Source: CAVWGP01 sp963754645 (GTDB taxonomy: Bacteria > Pseudomonadota > Alphaproteobacteria > Bin65). From it: a stretch of DNA of 64,000 nt. Every line of letters begins with the position of its first letter. The stretch's first letter is position 1. Shown piece after piece: positions 48,825 to 58,455 of the stretch. The stretch spans positions 124,001 to 188,000 of the forward strand of contig CAVWGP010000004.1 of NCBI GenBank assembly GCA_963754645.1, in the 5' to 3' direction. The notes under the pieces are model-generated. The model saw only the letters and a program-made list of their open reading frames with translations. It had not been told where the DNA came from and searched no databases. The position numbers and the translations under genes are program-made.

Positions 48825-49679
48825 TTAAGCACGGCGCGCGGCGACGATCCAGGTGGAAGCCGCGAGGCGGACGCCGCCGGGGCCTTGCTCGGGCGCCAGC
48901 ATGGTTTCGATCTCCTGGGCGACGGCGTCGCGGGTGGCGGGCGGATGGTCGTTGAGAACCGAGGCGACGGGGCCCATTTGCGTCAGGAACCGCGCCGCGT
49001 CGGCGGCATCGCCGCCGTAGAACAAATCCGCGTCGAAACGCTCGATGTCGATGCCGGCGAAACCGGCCTCGGTCAAGACGCGCACGATGCGCGCCTCGTC
49101 GGCAAAGGCGAAGGGGCCGGGATCGTCGGGGCCGGGCGGCGGCGGCAATTGGGCGATGTGCTTGCGCGCCGCCTCGACCGGGAGGCGCACCCAGCGATTG
49201 TCGCGCCGGTCGCGCCAGCAGGCGAAAACCAGGCGCCCGCCGGGCTTGAGTGCCTGCGCCAGATTGGCGAAGGCGGCCACCGGATCGGCGAAGAACATGA
49301 CGCCGAAGCGCGAGAACAGCGCATCGAAGGACGCGGCGGCGAAGCGGTGGCTCGCCGCGTCGGCGTTGCGCAATTCGATCGGGTATTCCGGCGTCACCGC
49401 GGCGCGCGCCGCCGCCACCTTGAGCAGCGGCGACGAGACGTCGATGCCGAGCACGTGGCCGTGTGCCTGCACCCGGTCGGCGATGGCGAGCGCAGTTTCG
49501 CCGGCGCCGCAGCCGATATCGACGATGCGCTCGCCGGGCTGGGGCTTGAGCTTCGCCAGCGCCGCGGCGGTGACCGGCTGCATGTTGCGGTCGATCTCGC
49601 GCTGCAGCTTCGCCCAGCGCTCGGCGCTCGGCCCGTTCCAGAAGGCGATTTGGTCGGCGTTGCCGCGATCCGTGTTCAT
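48825..49679 (-). CDS. Class I SAM-dependent methyltransferase
   Basis: This 284-residue methyltransferase has motif I IVDIGCGAGETALAIADR near residue 55, LGIDVSSPLLKVAAARA and FSRFGVMFFADPVAAFAN. It resembles UbiE/Methyltransf_11 proteins, but the substrate cannot be named. Its ATG overlaps the stop of the MFS gene (ATGA), so the two are coexpressed. RidA and dadA follow on the same strand. Confidence 0.85.
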   Translation of the reverse strand: MNTDRGNADQIAFWNGPSAERWAKLQREIDRNMQPVTAAALAKLKPQPGERIVDIGCGAGETALAIADRVQAHGHVLGIDVSSPLLKVAAARAAVTPEYPIELRNADAASHRFAAASFDALFSRFGVMFFADPVAAFANLAQALKPGGRLVFACWRDRRDNRWVRLPVEAARKHIAQLPPPPGPDDPGPFAFADEARIVRVLTEAGFAGIDIERFDADLFYGGDAADAARFLTQMGPVASVLNDHPPATRDAVAQEIETMLAPEQGPGGVRLAASTWIVAARRA

Positions 49680-50863
49680 GCCATCCGCTCTTTCGTTGCG
49701 GCACCGCGCCGGCCGAGCGCGAACAAGGCCGATCCGCCGAAGGTCAGGATAGCCATCATCGCCAGCATCGGAAAGGCGGTGCCGTCGAACAGGACTCCGT
49801 TCAGGATGACGACGGCGGAATTCAATCCGTAGTTCAGGCAGCCGAACAGGGCCGAGGCCGTCGCCGCCAGGGCGGGGAAGGGCACGATGCTCGCCGCCAT
49901 GCTTTGCGGCAGGGTAAAGCCGTGGCCGAGCGTGACGATCGACGCGGCGAGCAGCATGAGCGCGAAGGGCAGGGCGGTGAAAAACCCGAACAGCAATCCG
50001 GCGCCGCCGCCCGAAGCCGCGATCAGCGCGCCGATGGCGAGCAGGCGTTCCGATCCCAGGCGCGCCGCCAACCGGCTCGAAAGATACGTCATGCCGACGA
50101 AGCACAGCACGGTGCCGGCGAAGATCGCGCCATGCGCGCTGGCGGAAAAACCGTAGGCCTGCTGCACGACGTAGGACGAGCCGGAAATCCAGGTGAACAT
50201 CGCGCCGGCGACGAGGCAGCCGGTCAGCGCCGGCACGATGAAGCGCCGGTCGCCGAGCAGCGTCGCGAAATCGCGGTAGAAGCGCGCCGGCGCCGCGTCG
50301 CGCGCCGGAATCGTTTCCGGCAGATAGCGCCAGCACAGCGCGAGCGCGAGCACGCCATAGGCGGCGCCGGCGTAGAAATTCGCGCGCCAGCCCACCGTGT
50401 CGGCGAGCAGGCCGCCGGCGATCGGGAAAACGATCGCGCCGACGCCGAAGAACGACATGATGACGCCCATCATGCGCCCCGAGCCGGCGGGCCCGTAAAC
50501 GTCGCGGATGACGGCGCGGGCGACCAGCGGGCCGGCCGAGGCGCCGATCGCCTGGAACACGCGGGCCACGAGCAGCGTTTCCATGTCGGGCGCCAGCGCG
50601 CAGGCGAGGCTGGCGAGGACGAAGACGACGAGGCCGGCGAGCAGCCAGGGCCGCCGCCCGTAACGGTCGGCGAGCGGGCCGTAGACCAGATGCATGAGCG
50701 CGAAGCCGAGCGAAAACAGGCTCAGCGTCAATTGCGTCATGGTCACCGAGGCGCCGAACTCGGCGCCGTATTTCGGCATCGCCGGCAAGGTGAGATCGAC
50801 GCCGTTGAGCGGCATGACGATGAGCAGCGGCGCCAACCGGCTCGCGGCTTTTTCGGGCGACAT
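49676..50863 (-). CDS. MFS transporter, Bcr/CflA drug-efflux type
   Basis: This 395-residue transporter has twelve predicted helices. The opening LLIVMPLNGVDLTLPAMPKY and YGPLADRYGRRPWLLAGL (motif A) are typical of Bcr/CflA multidrug efflux proteins. ARVFQAIGASAGPLVARAVI fits the same subfamily. The start MSPEKAASRLAP was chosen; a TTG 12 bases earlier is possible. It lies 19 bases after the amidohydrolase stop. Confidence 0.87.
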   Translation of the reverse strand: MSPEKAASRLAPLLIVMPLNGVDLTLPAMPKYGAEFGASVTMTQLTLSLFSLGFALMHLVYGPLADRYGRRPWLLAGLVVFVLASLACALAPDMETLLVARVFQAIGASAGPLVARAVIRDVYGPAGSGRMMGVIMSFFGVGAIVFPIAGGLLADTVGWRANFYAGAAYGVLALALCWRYLPETIPARDAAPARFYRDFATLLGDRRFIVPALTGCLVAGAMFTWISGSSYVVQQAYGFSASAHGAIFAGTVLCFVGMTYLSSRLAARLGSERLLAIGALIAASGGGAGLLFGFFTALPFALMLLAASIVTLGHGFTLPQSMAASIVPFPALAATASALFGCLNYGLNSAVVILNGVLFDGTAFPMLAMMAILTFGGSALFALGRRGAATKERMA

Positions 50864-50882
50864 CTTGACGGTCAATGGACGG

Positions 50883-51909
50883 TTACTCGGCCGCCGCTTT
50901 GCCGGCTTCGGCGGGCCGCAATCCGAGATGGGCGAGCGCATTGCCGCCGAGCAGCTTGTGCTTCTGCGCGGCGCTCAGCGAGGCCGCCTCGCGCACCAGC
51001 GTGCCGACCTGTTGCTCGCCGAGCGGGAACGGATAGTCCGAGCCGAGCAGGACGCGGTCTTCGCCCACGGTCTTGACCAGCAGCGCCAGCGCGTCCTCGC
51101 TGAACACGGCGGTGTCGACGGCGAAGCGGTCGCAATAATGCGACGGCGGATGCTGGCTCGCGCCCTTGCAGGCCGGATGATGGTGCCAGGCATTTTCCAG
51201 GCGGCCGAGCAGAAAGGCGAAGCTGCCGCCGCCATGCGCGAAGCAGATCCTGAGCGAGCGCGGCAGCCGGTCGAAGCCGCCGCCCAGGATCAGCGAAACC
51301 AGCGCAAGCTGGGTCTCGGCCGGCATGCTCACGGTCCAGGCCATCATGTATTTCGTGGTGCGCTCGCCGCCCATCATGTCCCACGGGTGGACGAGGACGA
51401 AGGCGTTCTCGGCGGCGCAATGCTGCAGGAACGCGATCAAGCCCTCGTCGTCGAAATTCTTCGGGCCGACGTGATTGCCGATCTGCACGCCGCGATGCCC
51501 GGCGCGCATGGCGCGCGTCACCTCCGTGCAGGCGAGATCGATGTCCTGCAGCGGCACTTGGCACAACGCCGCGAACCGGCTGGGATGGCGCGCCGCCGCT
51601 TCGAGCGCCCAATCATTGTAGAATTTCGCCACCTCCAGCGCCTGTTCGGCGGGGCGGCCGTAGGCGAACAGGACCGGCGTCGCCGAGATGACCTGGATAT
51701 CGACGCCGTCGCGGTCCATGTCCTCGATGCGGCGCGCCATGTTCCAGCAGCGCTCGTCGATGCGGCGGAATTCCTGGGCGCCGATCATGATCGTCGCCTT
51801 GCCGCCGCCGTCCATGGCGCAGGCGCGGCCAAGCCTCGCCGCCGAACCGGGCATCCCAATCGGGCCAGCTTTCGGGGAAGAAATGATTGTGCGCGTCGAT
51901 CACGGTCAT
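50883..51909 (-). CDS. Amidohydrolase, ACMSD-like, one frameshift
   Basis: This metal-dependent hydrolase or decarboxylase has about 341 residues. The N-terminus MTVIDAHNHFFPESW has the HxH metal motif. The second frame continues MDGGGKATIMIGAQEFRRID and later LVHPWDMMGGERTT, CFAHGGGSFAFLLGRLENAW and LGSDYPFPLGEQQ, as in aminocarboxymuconate-semialdehyde decarboxylase relatives. The break lies near 51813-51820. A decayed copy of its first part lies at about 53128-53250. The reaction is not certain. Confidence 0.82.
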
Positions 51910-52057
51910 GCGGCGGACCTTACGCCGCGGCAAAGGAACGACGCAAGCAAGCCGCGCCGCCGCGCCGAGAATCAAGGCTTGAGCCAGCGGAAGCGATCTA
52001 GCGGCGTCGCTGAGAGAACGCTATTCTGATGTTTGCGCCAAACAGGGAGGTGATCGA

Positions 52058-53116
52058 ATGAGGCGGCGGCAGGCCGTCGCGTCGTATGGCCGCCCGACAT
52101 CGCTGCGGACGCTCGCGGAGGCGCCGGTCAATTGGCGTCGCGCCGCTCTCTTGACCGTGCTCGCCCTCCTCTTCGCACCGGCTGCGGGAGAGGCGCAAGA
52201 GCGCAAGTCCGTCCCGCGGCTCTGCTTCTTGACGCTCGATCCCGGATCGGTGGAGTCGCCATCGCGGCGGTACGTGGCATTTTTTGCGGCTTTGCGCGGC
52301 CTGGGCTATGTGCACGGACAGACCATCAAGATCGACTACCTCGTTGCAAGCGCCCGCGGCGATAATTTCCAGGCACTCGCCGACGATTGCGTGCGCCAGG
52401 GCGCCGACATCATCGCCGTAACGACGACGCCGGCTGCCAAGGCGGCCAAGGCCGCGACGCGGTCGGTTCCGATCGTAATGACCTCCCTTGCCGATCCGGT
52501 CCGCACCGGTATCGTGGAAAGCCTCGCCCGGCCCGGCGGCAACGTCACCGGTTTGTCGAACATGGGCATCGAGCTCGCGGCGAAGCGATTGTCTCTGCTG
52601 AAGGAGGCGGTGCCGCGGGTCTCGCGCGTCCTTGTGCTGACCTATCTTGCCGACCCCATAGGAGCGTTGCAGGTCGAGGTCCTGAAGGAGGCCGCCACCG
52701 CGCTCGGCGTGAGCCTGGTGTTCCGCGACATCCGCTTGGCCGAAGACCTTCCCGCGGCATTCGACGCTGGCGCCAAGGACCGCGCCGACGGACTCCTGGT
52801 AACGACCGCCAGCCTATTCGGTATCGCGCGGGCGACGATCGCCGAGCTTGCGGCCCGCCATCGATTGCCGGCGATATATCCCCACGTGCAGTCGCGCGAT
52901 GCCGGCGGCCTGCTGGTCTACCACGTCGATGAGCATGATATGCTCACGCGCGCGGCAGGCTACGTCGACAAGATCCTGCGCGGCTCGCGACCATCGGAAC
53001 TTCCGATCCAGCAGCCGACCAAGTTCGGGCTCATCGTCAATTTGAGGACGGCGAAGGCGCTCGGGATCGCGATCTCGCCGTCGCTCATCGCCCGCGCCGA
53101 CGAGGTGATCGAATGA
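52058..53116 (+). CDS. ABC transporter substrate-binding protein (ABC_sub_bind family)
   Basis: This 352-residue periplasmic binding protein has an N-terminal basic and hydrophobic leader (TVLALLFAPAAGEAQERKSV). RYVAFFAALRGLGYVHGQTI, VPIVMTSLADPVRTGIVESL and ARPGGNVTGLSNMGIELAAK are family blocks, and the end LIARADEVIE is the family C-terminus. A GGGAGG site 7 bases upstream supports the ATG. No permease or ATPase is adjacent. The 15 bases GAGGTGATCGAATGA at the end of the gene also occur right at its start, a sign of earlier tandem copies. Confidence 0.86.
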   Translation: MRRRQAVASYGRPTSLRTLAEAPVNWRRAALLTVLALLFAPAAGEAQERKSVPRLCFLTLDPGSVESPSRRYVAFFAALRGLGYVHGQTIKIDYLVASARGDNFQALADDCVRQGADIIAVTTTPAAKAAKAATRSVPIVMTSLADPVRTGIVESLARPGGNVTGLSNMGIELAAKRLSLLKEAVPRVSRVLVLTYLADPIGALQVEVLKEAATALGVSLVFRDIRLAEDLPAAFDAGAKDRADGLLVTTASLFGIARATIAELAARHRLPAIYPHVQSRDAGGLLVYHVDEHDMLTRAAGYVDKILRGSRPSELPIQQPTKFGLIVNLRTAKALGIAISPSLIARADEVIE

Positions 53117-53127
53117 TCGGCCGGCGC

Positions 53128-53250
53128 GCCGTACGCGAACAGGACCGGCGTCGCCGCCGAACCGGGCATCCTAATCGGGCCAGCTCTCGGGGAAGAAATG
53201 ATTGTGCGCGTCGATCACGGTCATGCGCCGGACTTTACGCCGCGCCGGCG
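53128..53250 (-). pseudogene. Decayed 5' fragment of the ACMSD-like amidohydrolase
   Basis: Positions 53150-53245 match 51840-51930 at about 95 percent. On the minus strand an ATG at 53224 opens MTVIDAHNHFFPESWPD followed by TAG, where the intact gene has TGG (Trp). Beyond that, the fragment joins directly to a segment matching about 51650-51684, so about 160 bases are deleted at a short homology (CGCCG). This is a true remnant, left by a duplication around the ABC substrate-binding gene. Confidence 0.8.
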
Positions 53251-53276
53251 GTGGGCAAGGCGAGGGGCGCGGTGCA

Positions 53277-53555
53277 TCAGCGAGCGCGCCGCGTAAATTT
53301 CGCGCGCTCGCGCCGGAATTTCTCGCGGATAACGTCGCCAGGATCGGCGTGCGACAAGTTCACGCCGCGAAGGTCGTACTTGCCGATAAGGTCGCGCAAC
53401 AAATCGAGTGGGCGAGGCGCGGCTTCGTCAGCGTCGATTGCGCGTTCAAGGGCGATGCGCGCGAATTCGTTCTTGCTAATTCCGCTGCGTTGGGCCGCGC
53501 CTTCGAGACGGCGCACGAAGTCCGGCGTGAGTTTGATTTTTAGGAACGTGGTCAT
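53277..53555 (-). CDS. Ribbon-helix-helix-type protein, possible orphan antitoxin
   Basis: This 92-residue protein's first half (TFLKIKLTPDFVRRLEGAAQ, then RSGISKNEFARIALERAI) has the strand-helix-helix pattern of Arc/CopG regulators. The second half is charged. Such proteins often pair with a toxin, but no toxin frame is seen on either side. It could act as a small regulator. Confidence 0.62.
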   Translation of the reverse strand: MTTFLKIKLTPDFVRRLEGAAQRSGISKNEFARIALERAIDADEAAPRPLDLLRDLIGKYDLRGVNLSHADPGDVIREKFRRERAKFTRRAR

Positions 53556-53649
53556 TGCCGACGGCTCGCAGAATTGGCTTGCTCAGTATCGCGAATCGAT
53601 ATTCATACCAACCGTCCCAAGAAATGACTGTCGCTTGTTACGGAGCGGC

Positions 53650-53720
53650 GCACCGCAGTGCGCCCTGTCCATGCAGGGCACGACGGTCGCGCATTGCATC
53701 GCCAGGGCGCATTGCGGTGC
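53650..53720. repeat. Short inverted repeat in the gap before dsbD
   Basis: The 17 bases at 53650-53666 match the reverse complement of 53704-53720 with one mismatch. The gap 53556-53888 otherwise contains only AT-rich sequence near 53770-53800 that may hold the dsbD promoter. No gene is seen in it. Confidence 0.65.
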
Positions 53721-53888
53721 GTCCTGGCTACGTTGCGTCGATCGGCCATTCCGTCGGGCCGTTGGTAGTGTTTCATTAGTATAAGCTATTGTTGCGTTTA
53801 ACGAAATCGTGACGGATCGGGACCAGGCTGTGGCTTGACCGGCGGCCTCGCGAGTGCCACTTGAGGCGTTGGCGCGGAGCCCAGCCCC

Positions 53889-56064
53889 TTGCATCGCCGA
53901 CAGCGCAATTTCGCCCACATCGTTTCGACCGTCGCAGCGGCGGCGCTGGGGCTTGCCGTGCATGCCGGTGGCGGCTTGGCGCAGGCGATCCCCGAGGTCA
54001 AGACCGCGAACGTCACGGCACGCCTGGTCAGCGAGCGCATCGCGCTGCAGCCGGGCCAAACGGCGTGGCTCGCGCTGCATTTCGCGATCCGGCCGGGCTG
54101 GCACACCTATTGGGTCAATGCGGCCGATGCCGGCGAGAAGACCGAGATCGTATGGACCCTGCCGCCGGGCTATGCGGCGGGCGACATCGCGTGGCCGGCG
54201 CCGAGCCGGTTCAGCGAAGGCCCGGTCGTCGTCTATGGCTACGAGAAGGACGCGGTGCATCTTGTCCCGATCCGCGTGCCCGCCGCGGCCAAGCCGGGCG
54301 ACATGGTTGCGCTCAAGGCCGAGGCGACCTGGCTGGTGTGCGAAAAAATCTGCATTCCGGAGCAAGGCAGCTTCACGCTGACCTTGCCGGTTCTGTCGAT
54401 CGAGCCGCCGCTCGATGGGCGCTTCGCCGATTTGCTCGATGCCGCGCGCGCGGCGCTTCCCAAGCCGTCGCCGTGGAAGGCGAGTGCCATCGAGCGAGGG
54501 CGGGCAGTTCAAGCTCCTGGTCGAGGGCGCCGTCCTCGACAAGCCGCGGATCGAGGAGGTTTGGTTCTATCCGATCACCCATGGCGCGCTCGCCTATAGT
54601 GCGCCGCAGACGATCGAGCAGACCGCCAAAGGCTTCGTCATCGCGGTCAAGGCCGACAAGAAACTGGGCGAACTCAAATCGGTCGCTGGCGTGCTCGTAA
54701 TCAAGGAAAAGCTTGACACCGGCATCGTCACGCAAGCCTTCGCGATCGGCGCCGCGGTGAGCGTCGCGACCTCGGGCGCCGAAGCCGCGCCGGCGGAGGG
54801 CACGCTGTCCTTCGGCCTGGCGCTGCTGTTGGCGCTCGCCGGCGGCGTGATTCTCAATCTCATGCCCTGCGTCTTCCCGGTTCTGTCGATGAAGGCGCTG
54901 AGCTTCGCCGCGCACGCCGGCGCGGGCCGCATGGGCGCGCATGGCCTCGCCTATACCGGCGGCGTGCTCGCCTGTTTCGCCGCCATCGGCGCGGCGCTGA
55001 TCGGCATTCGCGGCCTCGGCGCCGAGATCGGCTGGGGCTTTCAGCTGCAAGAGCCGATCTTCGTCGCGGCGATGGCTTATTTGATGTTCGCCATCGGACT
55101 CAACCTTTCCGGGTTGTTCACCCTGGGCGGCGCCTTCATGGGCGCGGGCGGCGGATTGGCGGCGCGCCCGGGGCTGCCGGGCTCGTTCTTCACCGGCGCG
55201 CTCGCCGCCGTGGTCGCGACGCCGTGCACGGCGCCATTCATGGGCGCGGCCTTGGGTTATGCGATCGCCCAGCCCGCGCCGGTCGCGCTCGCCGTTCTGC
55301 TGGCGCTCGGCCTCGGCATGGCGCTGCCCTTCCTGGCGCTGAGCCTGAGCCCCGGCTTGCTGCGCCGCCTGCCCAGGCCCGGCGCGTGGATGGAGCGATT
55401 CAAGCAGTTTCTCGCCTTTCCGATGTACGGCACGGCGGCGTGGCTCGTCTGGGTGCTGAGCATCCAGGGCGGCGACGGCGCGTTGCTCGCGGCGCTCGCG
55501 GGCGGCATTCTCATCGCTTTCGGCCTGTGGCTGTGGCAGGCGAGCAAGAACGCGGCGCCGCGCGGGCGGCGCGCCGGACTGGCGCTGACGCTCGCCGCCC
55601 TGATCGGCGCCGGCGCGCTGGCCGTTTGGGCGGGCCGCGCGGCGCCGGCGGCGGGCACCGCCACGGCGCCGGGCGACGGCACGGAGCGCTGGCTCGCCTT
55701 CTCGCCCGATAAGCTCGCCGAATTGCGCCAGGCCGGGCATCCGGTGCTGGTGAATTTCACCGCCGCGTGGTGCGTGACCTGCATCGTCAACGAAAAAATC
55801 GTGCTGCGCGCCGATGCGCTGTGGGCGGCCATGGGCCGCAAGGGCATCGTGGCGCTCAAGGCCGATTGGACGCGGCGCGATCCCGCGATCACCCGCGCGC
55901 TCGCCGGGCACGGCCGCAACGGCGTGCCGCTCTACGTGTTTTATCCGCCCGCCGGCTCGGACAAGGCGCCGGCGATCCTGCCGCAAATCCTCACCGAAGC
56001 GATCGTGCTCGGTGAAATCAACGCTTTCCCCGATGCGCCGCCTCGGGCAAAGTCCGTTCGATAG
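53889..56064 (+). CDS. dsbD: Protein-disulfide reductase DsbD/ScsB family, one frameshift
   Basis: This inner-membrane protein of about 724 residues carries reducing power from cytoplasmic thioredoxin to the periplasm. It has a signal-like start (VSTVAAAALGLAVHAGGGLA) and an N-terminal immunoglobulin-like domain with VCEKICIPEQGSF. Eight or so membrane helices carry the paired cysteines in NLMPCVFPVLSMK and VATPCTAPFMG, and a C-terminal thioredoxin-like domain has AAWCVTCIVNE. The break near 54488-54492 (one extra base) separates WKASA from SEGGQFKLLVEG. The start is TTG at 53889. A redoxin gene follows. Confidence 0.88.
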
Positions 56065-56093
56065 CCCGCGCCGCGGGCCAAGGAGACATCGAC

Positions 56094-56707
56094 ATGAATT
56101 TGAAGGCTCTCGCCATCGCGCTCGCCGTATCGTTCGCCGCGGCGCCGCTCGCCGCCGAACCCACGATCGGCAAGCCCGCGCCGGATTTCACCGCGTCGAC
56201 AGCGACGGCAAGCCGGTCAAGCTCAGCGATTTCCGCGGCAAGCTGGTCGTGCTCGAATGGACCAATCACGGCTGCCCCTATGTGCGCAAGCATTACGGCG
56301 CCGACAACATGCAGAAAACGCAAAAGGCGGCGCGCGCCGACGGCGCGGTGTGGCTCTCGATCATCTCGTCGGCGCCGGGCAACCAGGGTCATGTGAACGG
56401 CGCCGAAGCCAACAAGCTCACGGCCGAGCGCGGCGCGCAGCCGTCGCGCGTGCTGCTCGATCCCCAGGGCCGCATCGGCCGCCTCTACGACGCGCGCGTG
56501 ACGCCGCACATGTTCATCGTCGGCAAGGACGGCAATCTGCTCTACATGGGCGGCATCGATTCGATCCCGAGCTGGCGCACCGACGACATCGCCAAGGCCA
56601 AGAACTTCGTGCTCGCGGCGCTGGGCGAGATCAAGGCCGGCAAGCCGGTGACCGATCACGCGACCCGCGCCTACGGTTGCACGATCCACTACAAGGACGG
56701 GTCGTAG
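56094..56707 (+). CDS. Secreted redoxin/AhpC-TSA-like protein, one frameshift
   Basis: This thioredoxin-fold protein of about 204 residues has a signal peptide (MNLKALAIALAVSFAAAPLA). After IGKPAPDFTA a base is missing near 56194, and the frame continues VDSDGKPVKLSDFRGKLVVL. The active region is WTNHGCPYVRKHYG, with a single conserved cysteine. TPHMFIVGKDGNLLYMGGID is the usual cis-Pro region. AAGGAGA upstream is a good ribosome-binding site. Position 29 bases after dsbD suggests that DsbD supplies its electrons. Confidence 0.85.
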
Positions 56708-56731
56708 GCGGGAGAGCGACTTTCGCCTTCT

Positions 56732-56767
56732 TCCTCGCCCCGCGCGCTCTTGCGCGTGGGGCGAGGA
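56732..56767. terminator. Large hairpin between convergent genes
   Basis: A 16-bp stem (56732-56747 with 56752-56767, one G-T type mismatch) closes a 4-base loop between the convergent redoxin and BtuF-like genes. There is no long T-run, so it may be a bidirectional terminator or a palindromic repeat. Confidence 0.5.
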
Positions 56768-56776
56768 GGAAGCAGG

Positions 56777-57592
56777 CTAGCCATGCGCGATGTTTCCGAG
56801 ATACTCCAGCGCCGGAATCGCGCGCGGGCCGTACCAGGAGCAGTATTCGCCATCGACGAGCCGGAGCTTCTCGCGCGGGCAATCGTAGCGCCGCGCGAAA
56901 TCGTCCATATCCGCCTGGGCGAATAGATAGGGCTCGCTGCTGAACAGGAAACAATCCGCCTCGGCGACGAGCGCCGGCGTGATCGCGATCTCGGGATAGC
57001 GTGCGTCGCCGCCGTGCCCGAGCACGCGCCAATTGACGAGCGCGAGCATATTGGCGATGTAGCTCGCGCGCGAGACGCACATCCATGGCTCTTTCCAGAT
57101 GAAATAGACGACGCGGCGCGGCGGCAGCGCCGCGCGCTGCGCGGCCAGCGCGGCAAGGGCGGACGAAAATCGCCCGCACAGCGCCTCGGCTTCGGCGCGC
57201 CTGCCGAAAATGCCGCCGATCAGGCGATAGAGCGCGAGATTGTCCTCGGGCCGTTGCGGGTGCGTGACGACGAGGTGCGGAATGAATTCGCGCATCGCCT
57301 CGACCATGTCGCGCGTGTTCTCCTCGATATTGAGAATGGCGTGGCTCGGCGCCAGCGCGCGCAGCTTGGGGATGCTCACCTTCTTGGTGCCGCCGATCGT
57401 CGGGATGCGCGCCACCGCTTCGGCGGGATGGATGCAGAATTGCGTGCGCGCCACCAGCCGCTCGCCCAGGCCGAGGTCGACGACGAGCTCGGTGATGCTG
57501 GGCACGAAGCACGCGATGCGCGCATCGGCGGGCGCGGGTTCGTGCCGTGTCCCGGCCGCGTCGATGAGAGGGTTGTCAGTGCCGCTGCTCAC
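56777..57592 (-). CDS. Helical-backbone metal receptor protein (BtuF/TroA-like)
   Basis: This 271-residue protein of the periplasmic-binding-protein-like type II family is related to BtuF and siderophore-binding proteins: FVPSITELVVDLGLGERLVA, IPTIGGTKKVSIPKLRALAP, IWKEPWMCVSRASYIANML. No signal peptide is visible at the N-terminus (MSSGTDNPLIDAAGTRHEPA), so it may be cytoplasmic. No ABC permease or ATPase is next to it. The ligand is unknown. Confidence 0.82.
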   Translation of the reverse strand: MSSGTDNPLIDAAGTRHEPAPADARIACFVPSITELVVDLGLGERLVARTQFCIHPAEAVARIPTIGGTKKVSIPKLRALAPSHAILNIEENTRDMVEAMREFIPHLVVTHPQRPEDNLALYRLIGGIFGRRAEAEALCGRFSSALAALAAQRAALPPRRVVYFIWKEPWMCVSRASYIANMLALVNWRVLGHGGDARYPEIAITPALVAEADCFLFSSEPYLFAQADMDDFARRYDCPREKLRLVDGEYCSWYGPRAIPALEYLGNIAHG

Positions 57593-57661
57593 GAAGGCTT
57601 GATGCCACAGGCGGCGCGGTCGGCGCTAGTACTGCGGATGTCCGCCTGGGAGAAAGCCTCG

Positions 57662-58192
57662 ATGCCGCGCCTCGTGCTCGCCGTTTTGCTGTCGCTTGGA
57701 TTGGCCGTTTCCGCCGCGGCGCAGAACCGCGGCCAGGACGACACCAAGTTCGAGCTCACCGAATTCGAAAAATTCGGCGAGTACGAGCTGATCTGCGGCC
57801 ATTTCAGCGATCCCAAGGCCGAAAAATGCGAGCTGCGCCGCACCGACATCCTCAACCCGCGGCCGCGCTTCCGCGCCATGGTCATCTTCTGGCGCTTCGA
57901 CGCCGACGGCCTGCGCATCACCGTCGATGCCGAGCGCACCACGACGTGGTTAGGGGGCGGCATCAAGATCGACGGGCAGCGCGCCTTCTGGTTCGACCGC
58001 TGCATCCTCGGCCGCTGCATCGTCGAGGGCGAGCAGGGCAAGGAATTGCTGGCGCGCATCGCGACGGCGAAAATCATTTCGCTCGCCTTCACCGACATCA
58101 CAGAGCCCAAGGACTACGACTGGGACTTGGCCGATCTCAAGGCCGGCCTCGCCAAGATCGCGGAGTTCCGCAAGGCGAAGGGCTTGCCGTAG
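57662..58192 (+). CDS. Secreted IalB-like protein
   Basis: This 176-residue protein has a signal peptide (MPRLVLAVLLSLGLAVSAAA). It has four cysteines, two in YELICGHFSDPKAEKCELRR and two in WFDRCILGRCIVEGEQG. The C-x4-C pattern in the second half and the strand arrangement resemble invasion-associated locus B proteins of alphaproteobacteria; this is a tentative call. ATG at 57662 was chosen for the signal peptide. The gene is divergent from the BtuF-like gene. Confidence 0.65.
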   Translation: MPRLVLAVLLSLGLAVSAAAQNRGQDDTKFELTEFEKFGEYELICGHFSDPKAEKCELRRTDILNPRPRFRAMVIFWRFDADGLRITVDAERTTTWLGGGIKIDGQRAFWFDRCILGRCIVEGEQGKELLARIATAKIISLAFTDITEPKDYDWDLADLKAGLAKIAEFRKAKGLP

Positions 58193-58222
58193 GGCAGATT
58201 TGCTATCGGCGGAAAACATGTC

Positions 58223-58420
58223 GTCATCCCGACCGAGCCGACGCCGAAGGCGTCGGACGCGCGCGCTTGCGCGCGGAGCGGCGGATCGCTTAACGATCCG
58301 CGGGACCTCGGGGGACTAGCACTGTCCGTCACGCGGGCTGACGCTCGTCCAGTCGAGGTCCCGCGGATCGCTATGCGATCCGCCGCTGCGCGCCTTCGGC
58401 GCTCCGGCCGGGATGACGGA
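58223..58420. repeat. Composite palindromic intergenic repeat
   Basis: Left arm 58223-58310 and right arm 58354-58420 are largely complementary. The inner arms 58279-58310 and 58354-58385 pair almost throughout, and each contains its own palindrome around GGATCGC and GCGATCC. The outer ends carry GTCATCCCG and CGGGATGAC. The first 40 bases recur at 46012-46051. It fills the gap between the IalB-like gene and the aldehyde dehydrogenase. Confidence 0.78.
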
Positions 58421-58455
58421 CTTTTAAATTCCTAAAACCGACAATCCTCCCGCCC

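Noticed and set aside
52960..53169. A minus-strand frame over the end of the ABC substrate-binding gene
   Set aside because: It is the well-known spurious antisense frame of this gene family, frequently mis-annotated as a protein.
53113..53784. A plus-strand reading frame of about 220 codons after the ABC substrate-binding gene
   Set aside because: It crosses the amidohydrolase remnant and the ribbon-helix-helix gene on the opposite strand and shows no domain.
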